Assembly (NCBI GenBank): GCA_937935205.1 | Contig: CALGXU010000349.1 | Coordinates: forward strand, 1 to 13,926 | Source of the DNA: an uncultured Rothia sp. | Lineage (GTDB): Bacteria; Actinomycetota; Actinomycetes; Actinomycetales; Micrococcaceae | Reading direction: 5' to 3' | DNA: 13,926 nucleotides | In this document: piece by piece, positions 1 through 5,736 of the stretch | Position numbering within the stretch: position 1 is the stretch's first letter | Layout: each line of letters opens with the position of its first letter | Program-made: the position numbers and the translations under genes | Notes under the pieces: model-generated | What the model saw: only the letters and a program-made list of their open reading frames with translations | What the model was told of the DNA's origin: nothing | Databases searched by the model: none

Positions 1-2
1 TG

Positions 3-1226
3 GACGAGTTCGCCGCCGATGACTTTGACGATTTGATGCAGGATGATGCGTCCTTCGCTGATATGGGGGCGCTGCCCGCCGCGGATGCACCTGTGCCTGT
101 TGTGGAGCCTGCTGTTGAGGTCCCGGCTGAGTCTGCGCAGTCTTCTGCTGTGGAGTACAAGGTGCCCGAGGGCGATATCGTCTACATTGAGGAGGCGGCT
201 TCTGAGGCTCCTGCAGGGCGCGTTGATGAGCCTGCCGAGGTTCTTCCGGGTTCTGAGGTTTCTGCTTCTGACAAGGCAGAACGTGCTGTTCCAGCTGCGT
301 CTCAGCCCGTGCCTGTTGTAGCTCCCGCAGCCTCTGCAGTTTCCGCACAGCCTGCCGCTCATTCCGCGAGCCCGGATGTGCCGCTGAGCTTCGGTACCCC
401 GCGCCGTAGCACACCGGTTGCGCAGGTTGCCCCCGCCTCCCAGGCTCCTGTTTCGCAGACTCCCAACGGTCAGCTGCCGAGCGTGCCTGCTGCGTACGCT
501 CAGGAAGAGGCTGAGGGCCCCGCGAAGGTTCTGCGTGCTTCTACGGCGGCTCCGCGTCGTCGTAGCGGTCAGATTATTTCTCCGGTGCGTGCGACCATCA
601 TTAAGCCGGTGGATCGTAGTAGGGTGCTGACTGCGCCTGCCCGTACCGCGCGTTCTGCGGCTGTCGTGACTGCTGCGGCGCCCGCGGAGGCTGAATCGGA
701 GAACGTTCTGCGTGCTCCGGCGCGCCAGGAGGCGCCCGCTGTTCAGCCTGCTGAGCCTACCCGTCTTGAGGCGGCAGCGACCATCCACGACACCTACGAG
801 AAGCTTCCGCATGATGAGCCGGTGCAGGAGCGCCGCGGCATCTTCTCGAAGATGAAGCGTTTCTTCGGCGTGGATGTGTACGAGCCTGAGGTTGAGGAGA
901 GCGCTGAGAAGGCTCAGCCCGAGGCTAATACCGAGGCGAAGCCTGAGAAGCCCGTCATTGATCAGGAGGCGCTGGCTCGTGCCGAGGCTGAGCGTGCTGA
1001 GCGTCTGAAGGCGTTGCACGCGGCGGCTGAGGAAAACCCTGCTGAGGAAAGCCCCGCTGAGGAGGTTTCTGTAGAAGAGCCGGTTGAAGAACCCGCTGAG
1101 GAATCGGCTGAGGCCGCCTCCCAGGCTGAGGAGAGCTCTTCTGAGGGCGCTGTAGCATCTTCTGGTTCGGCTCTGTCTAAGGGACGGTCTAAGGGCTCGA
1201 AGAAGTCTAAGAAGAAGCGCCGTTAG
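3..1226 (+). CDS. Ala/Pro/Glu-rich low-complexity protein with basic C-terminal tail (5' partial)
   Basis: I do not recognise this protein. The frame is open to the left edge of the window (the first codons read DEFAADDFDDLMQ), so the start lies upstream and the TTG/ATG codons at 33-38 are probably internal. About 407 residues are visible. Roughly the first 260 are a disordered Ala/Pro/Val/Ser-rich stretch with short basic patches such as APRRRSGQI. Next comes a short region that may fold or bind membrane or nucleic acid (RRGIFSKMKRFFGVD), then a Glu/Ala-rich helix-prone segment (EALARAEAERAERLKALHAAAEE), then AEE/PAEE repeats. The last residues are Ser/Lys/Arg-rich and end KKSKKKRR. There is no signal peptide or membrane helix in the visible part. 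Alternating acidic and basic low-complexity blocks suggest a scaffold or nucleic-acid-associated protein, but this is only a guess. Codon choice and GC-rich third positions show it is a real gene. Confidence 0.8.
   Translation, partial: DEFAADDFDDLMQDDASFADMGALPAADAPVPVVEPAVEVPAESAQSSAVEYKVPEGDIVYIEEAASEAPAGRVDEPAEVLPGSEVSASDKAERAVPAASQPVPVVAPAASAVSAQPAAHSASPDVPLSFGTPRRSTPVAQVAPASQAPVSQTPNGQLPSVPAAYAQEEAEGPAKVLRASTAAPRRRSGQIISPVRATIIKPVDRSRVLTAPARTARSAAVVTAAAPAEAESENVLRAPARQEAPAVQPAEPTRLEAAATIHDTYEKLPHDEPVQERRGIFSKMKRFFGVDVYEPEVEESAEKAQPEANTEAKPEKPVIDQEALARAEAERAERLKALHAAAEENPAEESPAEEVSVEEPVEEPAEESAEAASQAEESSSEGAVASSGSALSKGRSKGSKKSKKKRR
1026..1132 (+). repeat. Imperfect 15-nt coding repeats (GCTGAGGA core)
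   Basis: The 8-mer GCTGAGGA recurs at 1026, 1041 and 1056 with exactly 15-nt spacing, and again at 1095 and 1125. It encodes the five-residue AEE(N/S)P-like repeats near the C-terminus of the low-complexity protein. The multiple-of-three period keeps the frame open, so copy number could vary between strains without breaking the gene. Confidence 0.6.
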
Positions 1227-1280
1227 GGCTGCCCAATCCCCGTTTTCGCCCAGAAATACCCTCGATAAGCCCGCGGGAAA

Positions 1281-1316
1281 AGCGGAAATTCAGGGAAAAA
1301 CTCCTGAAAAGCCGCT
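1281..1316 (+). terminator. Hairpin downstream of the low-complexity gene, without a U-tract
   Basis: AGCGG (1281-1285) pairs with CCGCT (1312-1316) and TTCAGG (1289-1294) with CCTGAA (1303-1308). A symmetric 3/3 internal loop and an 8-nt apical loop complete the hairpin. It begins 54 nt after the stop at 1226. No run of T follows, so it may be an mRNA 3' end stabiliser or a weak or factor-dependent terminator. Confidence 0.4.
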
Positions 1317-1340
1317 CTCGAATGGTGAAAATGGGGGTAA

Positions 1341-1430
1341 ACCTAGTACTCTAGGTAGGTAGCGCTCTAAAACGCAAGGGTATTTCTGTGCCTAAAATGC
1401 GTTTTGGATCGGTTATACCGGTATAAATAT
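1341..1430 (+). promoter_or_regulatory. Leader region of bS22 with two palindromes and a -10-like box
   Basis: Two palindromes lie upstream of bS22: ACCTAG-TACT-CTAGGT (1341-1356) and the perfect 14-bp TTATACCGGTATAA (1413-1426). The second overlaps TATAAA (1422-1427), a good match to a -10 hexamer, though no convincing -35 sits at the usual distance. TAAAAT at 1393-1398 is a second -10 candidate. The layout would suit a regulated promoter for the ribosomal gene at 1490, with an estimated leader of about 50 nt. No regulator can be named. Confidence 0.35.
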
Positions 1431-1443
1431 CCCCGGGTAGCTA

Positions 1444-1461
1444 CCGAGTCGAATGGCTCGG
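1444..1461 (+). promoter_or_regulatory. Small hairpin in the bS22 5' leader
   Basis: CCGAG (1444-1448) pairs with CTCGG (1457-1461) around an 8-nt loop, 16 nt before the ribosome-binding purines at 1478-1484. It is close enough to affect translation initiation. The short stem means chance is a real alternative. Confidence 0.25.
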
Positions 1462-1489
1462 CCGGGTACGAGTAAAGTGAGGAAATCCT

Positions 1490-1588
1490 ATGGGTTCCGT
1501 TATCAAGAAGCGCCGCAAGCGTATGTCCAAGAAGAAGCACCGCAAGCTGCTTCGTAAGACCCGCCACCAGCGCCGCAACAAGAAGTAA
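1490..1588 (+). CDS. Small ribosomal subunit protein bS22 (AURKAIP1/COX24 domain)
   Basis: This 32-residue, extremely basic protein begins MGSVIKKRRKRMSKKKH and continues HRKLLRKTRHQRRNKK. That is the signature of the tiny AURKAIP1/COX24-domain protein found in Actinobacteria and identified as bS22 on mycobacterial 30S ribosomes, where it binds rRNA. Nearly half of its residues are Lys or Arg and there is no acidic residue. Length matches the family (about 32-33 residues). The ATG is preceded by GTGAGGA (1477-1483) at good Shine-Dalgarno spacing, and a strong terminator follows directly. It appears to be a single-gene transcript. It is far below usual gene-finder length limits and easily missed. 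Confidence 0.95.
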   Translation: MGSVIKKRRKRMSKKKHRKLLRKTRHQRRNKK

Positions 1589-1602
1589 ATAGACTTCTTT
1601 CG

Positions 1603-1634
1603 CCCCGCCCTCCGTCCGGAGAGGCGGGGTTTTT
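1603..1634 (+). terminator. Intrinsic terminator after bS22
   Basis: CCCCGCC (1603-1609) pairs with GGCGGGG (1623-1629). Inside it CTCC pairs with GGAG, with one bulged A at 1622 and a GTCC loop. A run of five T (1630-1634) follows directly. This is the clearest Rho-independent terminator in the window and it starts 14 nt after the bS22 stop. Confidence 0.9.
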
Positions 1635-1732
1635 GCGTTCCTGCAGTTTTTGCGGGCTGGGTTTCGTATTTGTAGGGGGTATGTGCGGGTCACCTGTTTG
1701 GGGTGCGGCGCGCTATCTGAGAGACTGGGATT

Positions 1733-2422
1733 ATGACTGAAACTTCCACCATTAAAGTTCACCTCATGCGTCACGGCGAGGTGCACAACCCCGAGCGTAT
1801 CGTGTACGGCCGTCTACCCGGCTACCGTCTGTCCGATAAGGGCCAGCAGATGGTGCGTCTGAGCGCTGAGGAGTTCGCGGCTCGTGCTGAGCGCGGCGCC
1901 CGTTTCGTGCATCTGGTCTGCTCGCCGTTGCAGCGTACCCGTGAGTCTGCCGCCCCGGTTGAGGAGCTGCTGGGCCTGACCGCGCAGCCGGATGAGCGCG
2001 TCATTGAGGCGGATAACTACTTTGAGGGTCTGCACGTGAATGCGCAGGAGCTGCTGAAGAACCCGCGTCACTGGACGAAGCTGTACAACCCGGCGCGCCC
2101 CTCCTGGGGTGAGTCGTACCTGGATCAGATTCGCCGTATGGCTGCGGCTGTTCAGGATGCGGCGCGTACCGCCTACGAGCTGGGCGGCGAGGGTGCGGAG
2201 GCGATTATTGTGTCGCACCAGTTGCCGATTTGGATTACTCGCCTGGGTGTTGAGGGCCGTATGCTGCAGCATGACCCGCGTGCCCGTGAGTGCAACCTGG
2301 CGTCGATTACGACCCTGGCGTTTAGCACCACTGATTTTGAGCATGAGATGCCGCATTTTGTGGGATATGCGGAGCCTGCTGCGCCGCTGTACGGCGGTGT
2401 GATTCAGCTGCCCGGTAGCTAA
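1733..2422 (+). CDS. Histidine phosphatase family protein (phosphoglycerate mutase-like)
   Basis: This is a 229-residue cytosolic enzyme of the histidine phosphatase superfamily, which removes phosphate through a phospho-histidine intermediate. The N-terminal motif LMRHGE gives Arg13 and the nucleophile His14. SPLQRTRESA (about 64-73) supplies the phosphate-pocket arginines. The second catalytic His is His162 in VSHQLPIW. The substrate cannot be told from sequence. In Mycobacterium and Arthrobacter a close family member (Rv0525-like) lies between hemL and the cytochrome c maturation genes next to the men genes, and the position here resembles that. The start at 1733 keeps the RHG motif at the usual distance, but the ribosome-binding site (CTGGGA) is weak. 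It ends just before the long hairpin shared with the convergent gene. Confidence 0.9.
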   Translation: MTETSTIKVHLMRHGEVHNPERIVYGRLPGYRLSDKGQQMVRLSAEEFAARAERGARFVHLVCSPLQRTRESAAPVEELLGLTAQPDERVIEADNYFEGLHVNAQELLKNPRHWTKLYNPARPSWGESYLDQIRRMAAAVQDAARTAYELGGEGAEAIIVSHQLPIWITRLGVEGRMLQHDPRARECNLASITTLAFSTTDFEHEMPHFVGYAEPAAPLYGGVIQLPGS

Positions 2423-2460
2423 AGGTCCGGCAGCTAGTTCATAAAGCTGTTTTTGAGCAT

Positions 2461-2510
2461 AGTAAGAGGCTGTGAGCCCATCCGTTTGGATGTGCCCACA
2501 GCCTCTTACT
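2461..2510. terminator. Long 23-bp stem hairpin between convergent genes
   Basis: Positions 2461-2483 pair with 2488-2510 around a GTTT loop. Of 23 pairs, 21 are Watson-Crick, with mismatches at 2475/2496 and 2478/2493. It lies between the 3' ends of the phosphatase (+, ends 2422) and the PLDc_N gene (-, ends 2545), so it can fold in both transcripts and is probably a bidirectional terminator. Neither side carries a clear U-tract. Confidence 0.7.
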
Positions 2511-2544
2511 GTAAACCTTGGGTGCGCGAGCCTAGCCACCCTGA

Positions 2545-2964
2545 CTAGTTCTGCCCGTTGCTTTGGCCAGGAGTGCCATCCTCGGGGTTCTTACGCTCGG
2601 GGTCTTGCTTGTTGTTTGATTCTGCCTCGCGGCTGCGGCGTTCGCGTTCTGCTTTTGCTTTGAGCCAGCGCAGGTACTCTTCATCGTCGTCGGGGGAAGA
2701 GACCGAGGGCGCCGGGGTACCGCGTCGCTGACCGAAACCGGCGCGAGGAGTGCCTGCTGCGGGCTGTGCCTTGGGGCGGCCCAGGATGAGCCACATGAGC
2801 GGGCCCACCACGGGGAAGAGCAGGGTGACGAGAACCCACAGCCACTTGGGCAGGGTTCGCGCCTCGTGTGCGGGGGTGCGGACGGCGTCCAAAAGGGTGT
2901 AGAGGGTCAGCCCCACGATGAGGGCGGCGCCGCCAATAATCAGCATGGCTCGAATCATAAGCAC
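2545..2964 (-). CDS. PLDc_N-domain small membrane protein
   Basis: This protein of up to 139 residues has two hydrophobic helices, about 4-26 and 41-62. The linker reads TLYTLLDAVRTP and the second helix ends FPVVGPLMWLILGRPK. This two-helix pattern is that of the phospholipase D nuclease N-terminal (PLDc_N) family, small integral membrane proteins that lack any phospholipase catalytic domain. The rest is a polar tail with an acidic patch (SPDDDEEYLRW), a basic helix (KAKAERERRSREAE) and an Asn/Gly/Gln-rich end. Function is unknown. In related Actinobacteria the family often sits beside cytochrome c assembly and menA genes, as it does beside menA here. The start is uncertain: GTG at 2964 or ATG at 2958 are both possible and neither has a good ribosome-binding site. 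Confidence 0.85.
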   Translation of the reverse strand: MLMIRAMLIIGGAALIVGLTLYTLLDAVRTPAHEARTLPKWLWVLVTLLFPVVGPLMWLILGRPKAQPAAGTPRAGFGQRRGTPAPSVSSPDDDEEYLRWLKAKAERERRSREAESNNKQDPERKNPEDGTPGQSNGQN

Positions 2965-3010
2965 TACTATGACATACCGCCGCGTTATCGCGGAACTATG
3001 AACTGGATGC

Positions 3011-3020
3011 CCGCTAGCGG
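3011..3020. repeat. 10-bp perfect palindrome in the menA-PLDc_N gap
   Basis: CCGCTAGCGG is perfectly self-complementary. It lies in the 122-bp gap between menA (ends 3087) and the start of the PLDc_N gene (2964), both on the minus strand, so it would fall in the promoter or leader of the latter. No clear -10/-35 pair is seen beside it. Confidence 0.25.
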
Positions 3021-3086
3021 CTTAACGGCGCGGTAAAAGAGCCCGATGCGAGGCAGTGCAGAACTGACGCAGAACCGTGAGTCGGC

Positions 3087-4001
3087 TTAGTAGCCGGTGA
3101 ACACCTGAACTTCGTGGCTAATAATATCCAGCGAACCCAGCCACACGGCGAGGGCAAGAATCACGGAGTACACGAGCGCCACAATACCCGCCTGCTTGAG
3201 CACGGGGATCAGCTCGCGGCCGCCGCGCGTCCACACGGTCACGCAGGAGTGGATGGTCGGGCCGACCAGCAGGAAGATCAGCAGGAACCAGGGGTTCTCA
3301 TCGAGTAGGAGCACGCCCAGACCCAGTGCCAGCGCCATTTCCACAATGTAGGTGATGCGCGACCATCGTTCGCCCAGGCGGACCGCCATGGTCAGCTTGC
3401 CCGCCTCAATGTCGGTGGGAATGTCGCGCACGTTATTCGCCATGAGCAGCGCACAGGAAATCAGACCAATGCCGATAGCGCCAACCCAGCCGAGCAGGGT
3501 CAGGGTGTGCGCCTGCGTGTAGAGGGTGCCCAGGGTCGCGACCAGACCGAAGTAGACGAAGACGAATACGTCACCTAAGCCCATGTAGCCGTAGGGGTGC
3601 TTGCCGCCGGTGTAGCCCCACGCCGCGAAGACGCTGGAGGCGCCAATCGCCAGGAACCACCACTGGTTCGCCAGAGCCACCAGAGCAAGACCCGCAAGCA
3701 TCGCCAGACCGAAGCAAGCGAAGGCGGCGAACTTGACGGAGCGGGGGCTTGCCACGCCGGAACCGACGAGGCGTAGCGGACCCACGCGGTCTTCGTCGGT
3801 GCCCTTGATGCCGTCGGAGTAGTCGTTGGCGTAGTTCACGCCGACCTGCAGGAAGAACGCGACGAGGAACGCCAAGAACGCGTAGAGCGGCTTGAATTCG
3901 TTGATCTCGTAGGCGGCAGCTGAGCCTGCAATAATGGGGGCGACGGCGAGCGGCAGGGTGCGCAGGCGAGCGCCTTCAATCCATTGGGCGGCAGTTGCCA
4001 C
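3087..4001 (-). CDS. menA: 1,4-dihydroxy-2-naphthoate polyprenyltransferase
   Basis: This UbiA-family integral membrane enzyme joins a polyprenyl chain to 1,4-dihydroxy-2-naphthoate, giving demethylmenaquinone. It has 304 residues and multiple hydrophobic helices. The two Asp-rich Mg/diphosphate motifs are intact: NYANDYSDG (57-64, Asp60 and Asp63) and NNVRDIPTD (189-197, Asp193 and Asp197), followed by EAGKLTMAVRLG, a signature of MenA rather than UbiA. The start is GTG at 3999-4001 with a strong GGAAGGA six bases upstream. It follows menE after 123 bp on the same strand, so the two may be cotranscribed. The PLDc_N gene is downstream. Confidence 0.95.
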   Translation of the reverse strand: MATAAQWIEGARLRTLPLAVAPIIAGSAAAYEINEFKPLYAFLAFLVAFFLQVGVNYANDYSDGIKGTDEDRVGPLRLVGSGVASPRSVKFAAFACFGLAMLAGLALVALANQWWFLAIGASSVFAAWGYTGGKHPYGYMGLGDVFVFVYFGLVATLGTLYTQAHTLTLLGWVGAIGIGLISCALLMANNVRDIPTDIEAGKLTMAVRLGERWSRITYIVEMALALGLGVLLLDENPWFLLIFLLVGPTIHSCVTVWTRGGRELIPVLKQAGIVALVYSVILALAVWLGSLDIISHEVQVFTGY

Positions 4002-4124
4002 GGGGGATCCTTCCGGGTCTAAGTGCGTATGATGCGTGGGTGTTGTGCGTGAGGGGTTGTGATGTGACGGTCAGGGGTGTGGGCGGCTGCGTGTGCGGGG
4101 CAAAAACCCGTGGATGAACCCGCT

Positions 4125-5552
4125 TTAGCCCTGACGATAGTCTCTGTCCAGGATACTGTATATTTCTGCGCGGTCCGGCTTGCCGGTGCTGGTGAGCGGG
4201 AAATCCGGCAGGATGCTCAGCTGCTTGGGCGCGGCGGGGGCGCCGAGCTTTTCGGCGCAGCGGGCACGTAGCAGGGCGCAGAGGTCTTCGTTCAGGGCGG
4301 GGCCATTCTCAGTAGGCGCAGCCGCGGTATCGGCAGAGGGTACCAGCGTGACCGCGGCGGCAATGGCTGTGCCCCATCGGGCATCGGGTAGGCCGATGAC
4401 GCAAGCTTCACGCACGGCGGGGTGCTCTTCGAGGACGGTCGCCACGGCGCGTGCGGAGATTTTTACGCCTCCGCTGATGAGCACGTCGTCGCTGCGGCCA
4501 AGCACCTGCAGGCGCGGCTCGCTACTGTGCGCAGTGTTGCCGTGTGCAGCGCTGTCGAGGCCGTTTGCAGTGCTATCGAGGTCGTGTGCGGGGCTGAGCA
4601 GACCGTAGTCGTCGGTGCGGTACCAGCGGGTGCCGTCCGCTGCGGTGAAGAAGTGCTCGGCGGTGCGGGCGGCATCGCCAATGTAGCCGCTGGCGAGGTG
4701 CGCGCCGCTGATCCAAATACGACCCACCTGCGCGGGATTCCCGTCAATATCCGGCACGGCGGGCATGCCTTCTTCGGGCACGAGCTCCACCCGCACGCCG
4801 GGCAGAACCGAGCCGGAGTAGACGCATCCGCCGGCGGTTTCGGCGCTACCGTAGGTGGTCACCGTGTTCAGCCCCAGCGCGGTGGAGGCGGCGAGCAGGT
4901 CGGCGCTGGCGGGGGCGCCTCCGAGCAGGATTCCGGTGAAGGAGCCGAGCGCCTCGTGAATCTCAGCGCCCAGGGACGGGTTGGCGTCCGCGCTTTCGAG
5001 GAGCTTATGGAGCTGGGTGGGCACCAGGGAGATAAACCGGCGTGCCGAGCTCATGCGCTCAACCGCATGCAGAAAAACCTCGGGGCTAAAGTGCACCGAC
5101 TCGGTTACGGAGCGGGCGATGACCGGGGCTGTACCGGCGAGCACGGAGCGGGCGAGCACCTGCGCGCCGGCAATATAGTGCGCCGGAAGAGCCAGGAGCC
5201 ACTGCGAGGCGGCATCGGAGTTTGAGCCGAAGAAGCGCTCGGTGGCTGCCGCACTGGCGGCAAGAGCTCGCGCGGTCAGCGCGGTGCGTTTGGGGGTTCC
5301 GGTGGATCCGGAGGTACCCACCACCAGGGCAATAGACTCTGCAACCTCTGCACTCTCCGCACCAGCACTCTCCACACCAGCACCCGTCGCGTACCCACCC
5401 AGCGCGTACCCACCCAGCAGTTGCTCAAAGGCACCCAGCATTGCGTGAGGGTCGGCGGGCTGATTGGCGCGCACCTGTACCGCCTGCGGGTGCAGGGCAG
5501 CCTCCTGCGGGGCGGGGGAGGGCACGAGCCCGGGTACGGGGGTGTTCATCAT
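4125..5552 (-). CDS. menE: o-Succinylbenzoate-CoA ligase
   Basis: This ANL-superfamily adenylating enzyme converts o-succinylbenzoate, ATP and CoA to OSB-CoA. It has 475 residues. The P-loop TSGSTGTPK is at 80-88, the A5 motif TTYGSAETAGG at about 232-242, YRTDDYG at 311-317, the hinge GRSDDVLISGGVKI at 352-365, and the C-terminal catalytic lysine in STGKPDR (Lys458). Identity as MenE rather than another acyl-CoA ligase comes mainly from the short length and from menA and menB on either side. Two low-complexity insertions are unusual: a GGYALGGYA/ESAGAES tract (46-70) before the P-loop and a Leu-Asp-Ser/His/Asn-rich tract (318-346) between the A7 and A8 motifs. Both come from short DNA repeats. 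Two ATG codons are in tandem; AAGGA lies 7 nt before the first. Confidence 0.9.
   Translation of the reverse strand: MMNTPVPGLVPSPAPQEAALHPQAVQVRANQPADPHAMLGAFEQLLGGYALGGYATGAGVESAGAESAEVAESIALVVGTSGSTGTPKRTALTARALAASAAATERFFGSNSDAASQWLLALPAHYIAGAQVLARSVLAGTAPVIARSVTESVHFSPEVFLHAVERMSSARRFISLVPTQLHKLLESADANPSLGAEIHEALGSFTGILLGGAPASADLLAASTALGLNTVTTYGSAETAGGCVYSGSVLPGVRVELVPEEGMPAVPDIDGNPAQVGRIWISGAHLASGYIGDAARTAEHFFTAADGTRWYRTDDYGLLSPAHDLDSTANGLDSAAHGNTAHSSEPRLQVLGRSDDVLISGGVKISARAVATVLEEHPAVREACVIGLPDARWGTAIAAAVTLVPSADTAAAPTENGPALNEDLCALLRARCAEKLGAPAAPKQLSILPDFPLTSTGKPDRAEIYSILDRDYRQG
4546..4587. repeat. 21-nt imperfect tandem repeat (2 copies) inside menE
   Basis: Two adjacent 21-nt units, 4546-4566 and 4567-4587, match at 17 of 21 positions. 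They encode a seven-residue repeat (DSTANGL / DSAAHGN type) in the segment between YRTDDYG and GRSDD of MenE. The length is a multiple of three, so the frame is kept. Confidence 0.6.
5351..5418. repeat. Paired 15-nt tandem repeats inside menE
   Basis: There are two neighbouring repeat sets. CACTCTCCGCACCAG and CACTCTCCACACCAG lie at 5351-5365 and 5366-5380, differing at one base. Two identical copies of GCGTACCCACCCAGC lie at 5389-5403 and 5404-5418. They encode five-residue repeats (SAGAE and LGGYA types) in MenE just before the ATP-binding loop. Slipped-strand expansion is the likely origin. Confidence 0.75.
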
Positions 5553-5647
5553 GGCTAAATCCTTAGCGGCTGTTGGTAGCGGCTGCGTGCTTATGAGCCG
5601 GGAGTGTCATATGCCTGGGGGAAAAAGAGGGGCGGCATCAAATGCGC

Positions 5648-5694
5648 CGGAGCCGGATTCTTAGCTGAGGGTATCAGGGTTGAATCCGGCTCCG
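5648..5694 (-). terminator. 13-bp perfect inverted repeat between menB and menE
   Basis: CGGAGCCGGATTC (5648-5660) is perfectly complementary to 5682-5694, with a 21-nt spacer. It lies in the 184-bp gap just after menB (ends 5737, minus) and before menE (starts 5552). In the minus direction a run of T comes only about 20 nt further on, so it may be a partial terminator or processing site that lowers menE-menA expression relative to menB. Confidence 0.5.
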
Positions 5695-5736
5695 AGTCTA
5701 TGCATCTGAAACTACTTCTGCGGAAGGGGCTGTCTC

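Noticed and set aside
1367..1786. 139-codon minus-strand frame over bS22 and its terminator
   Set aside because: It would overlap bS22, its strong terminator and the phosphatase start, and has no recognisable domain.
1814..2539. Long minus-strand frame opposite the histidine phosphatase
   Set aside because: Antisense shadow of a clear enzyme gene in GC-rich DNA. Its translation is Arg/Gln/Thr-rich without recognisable motifs, and it would run through the terminator hairpin.
4422..5225. 267-codon plus-strand frame opposite menE
   Set aside because: Antisense shadow; MenE has all adenylation motifs in the other strand.
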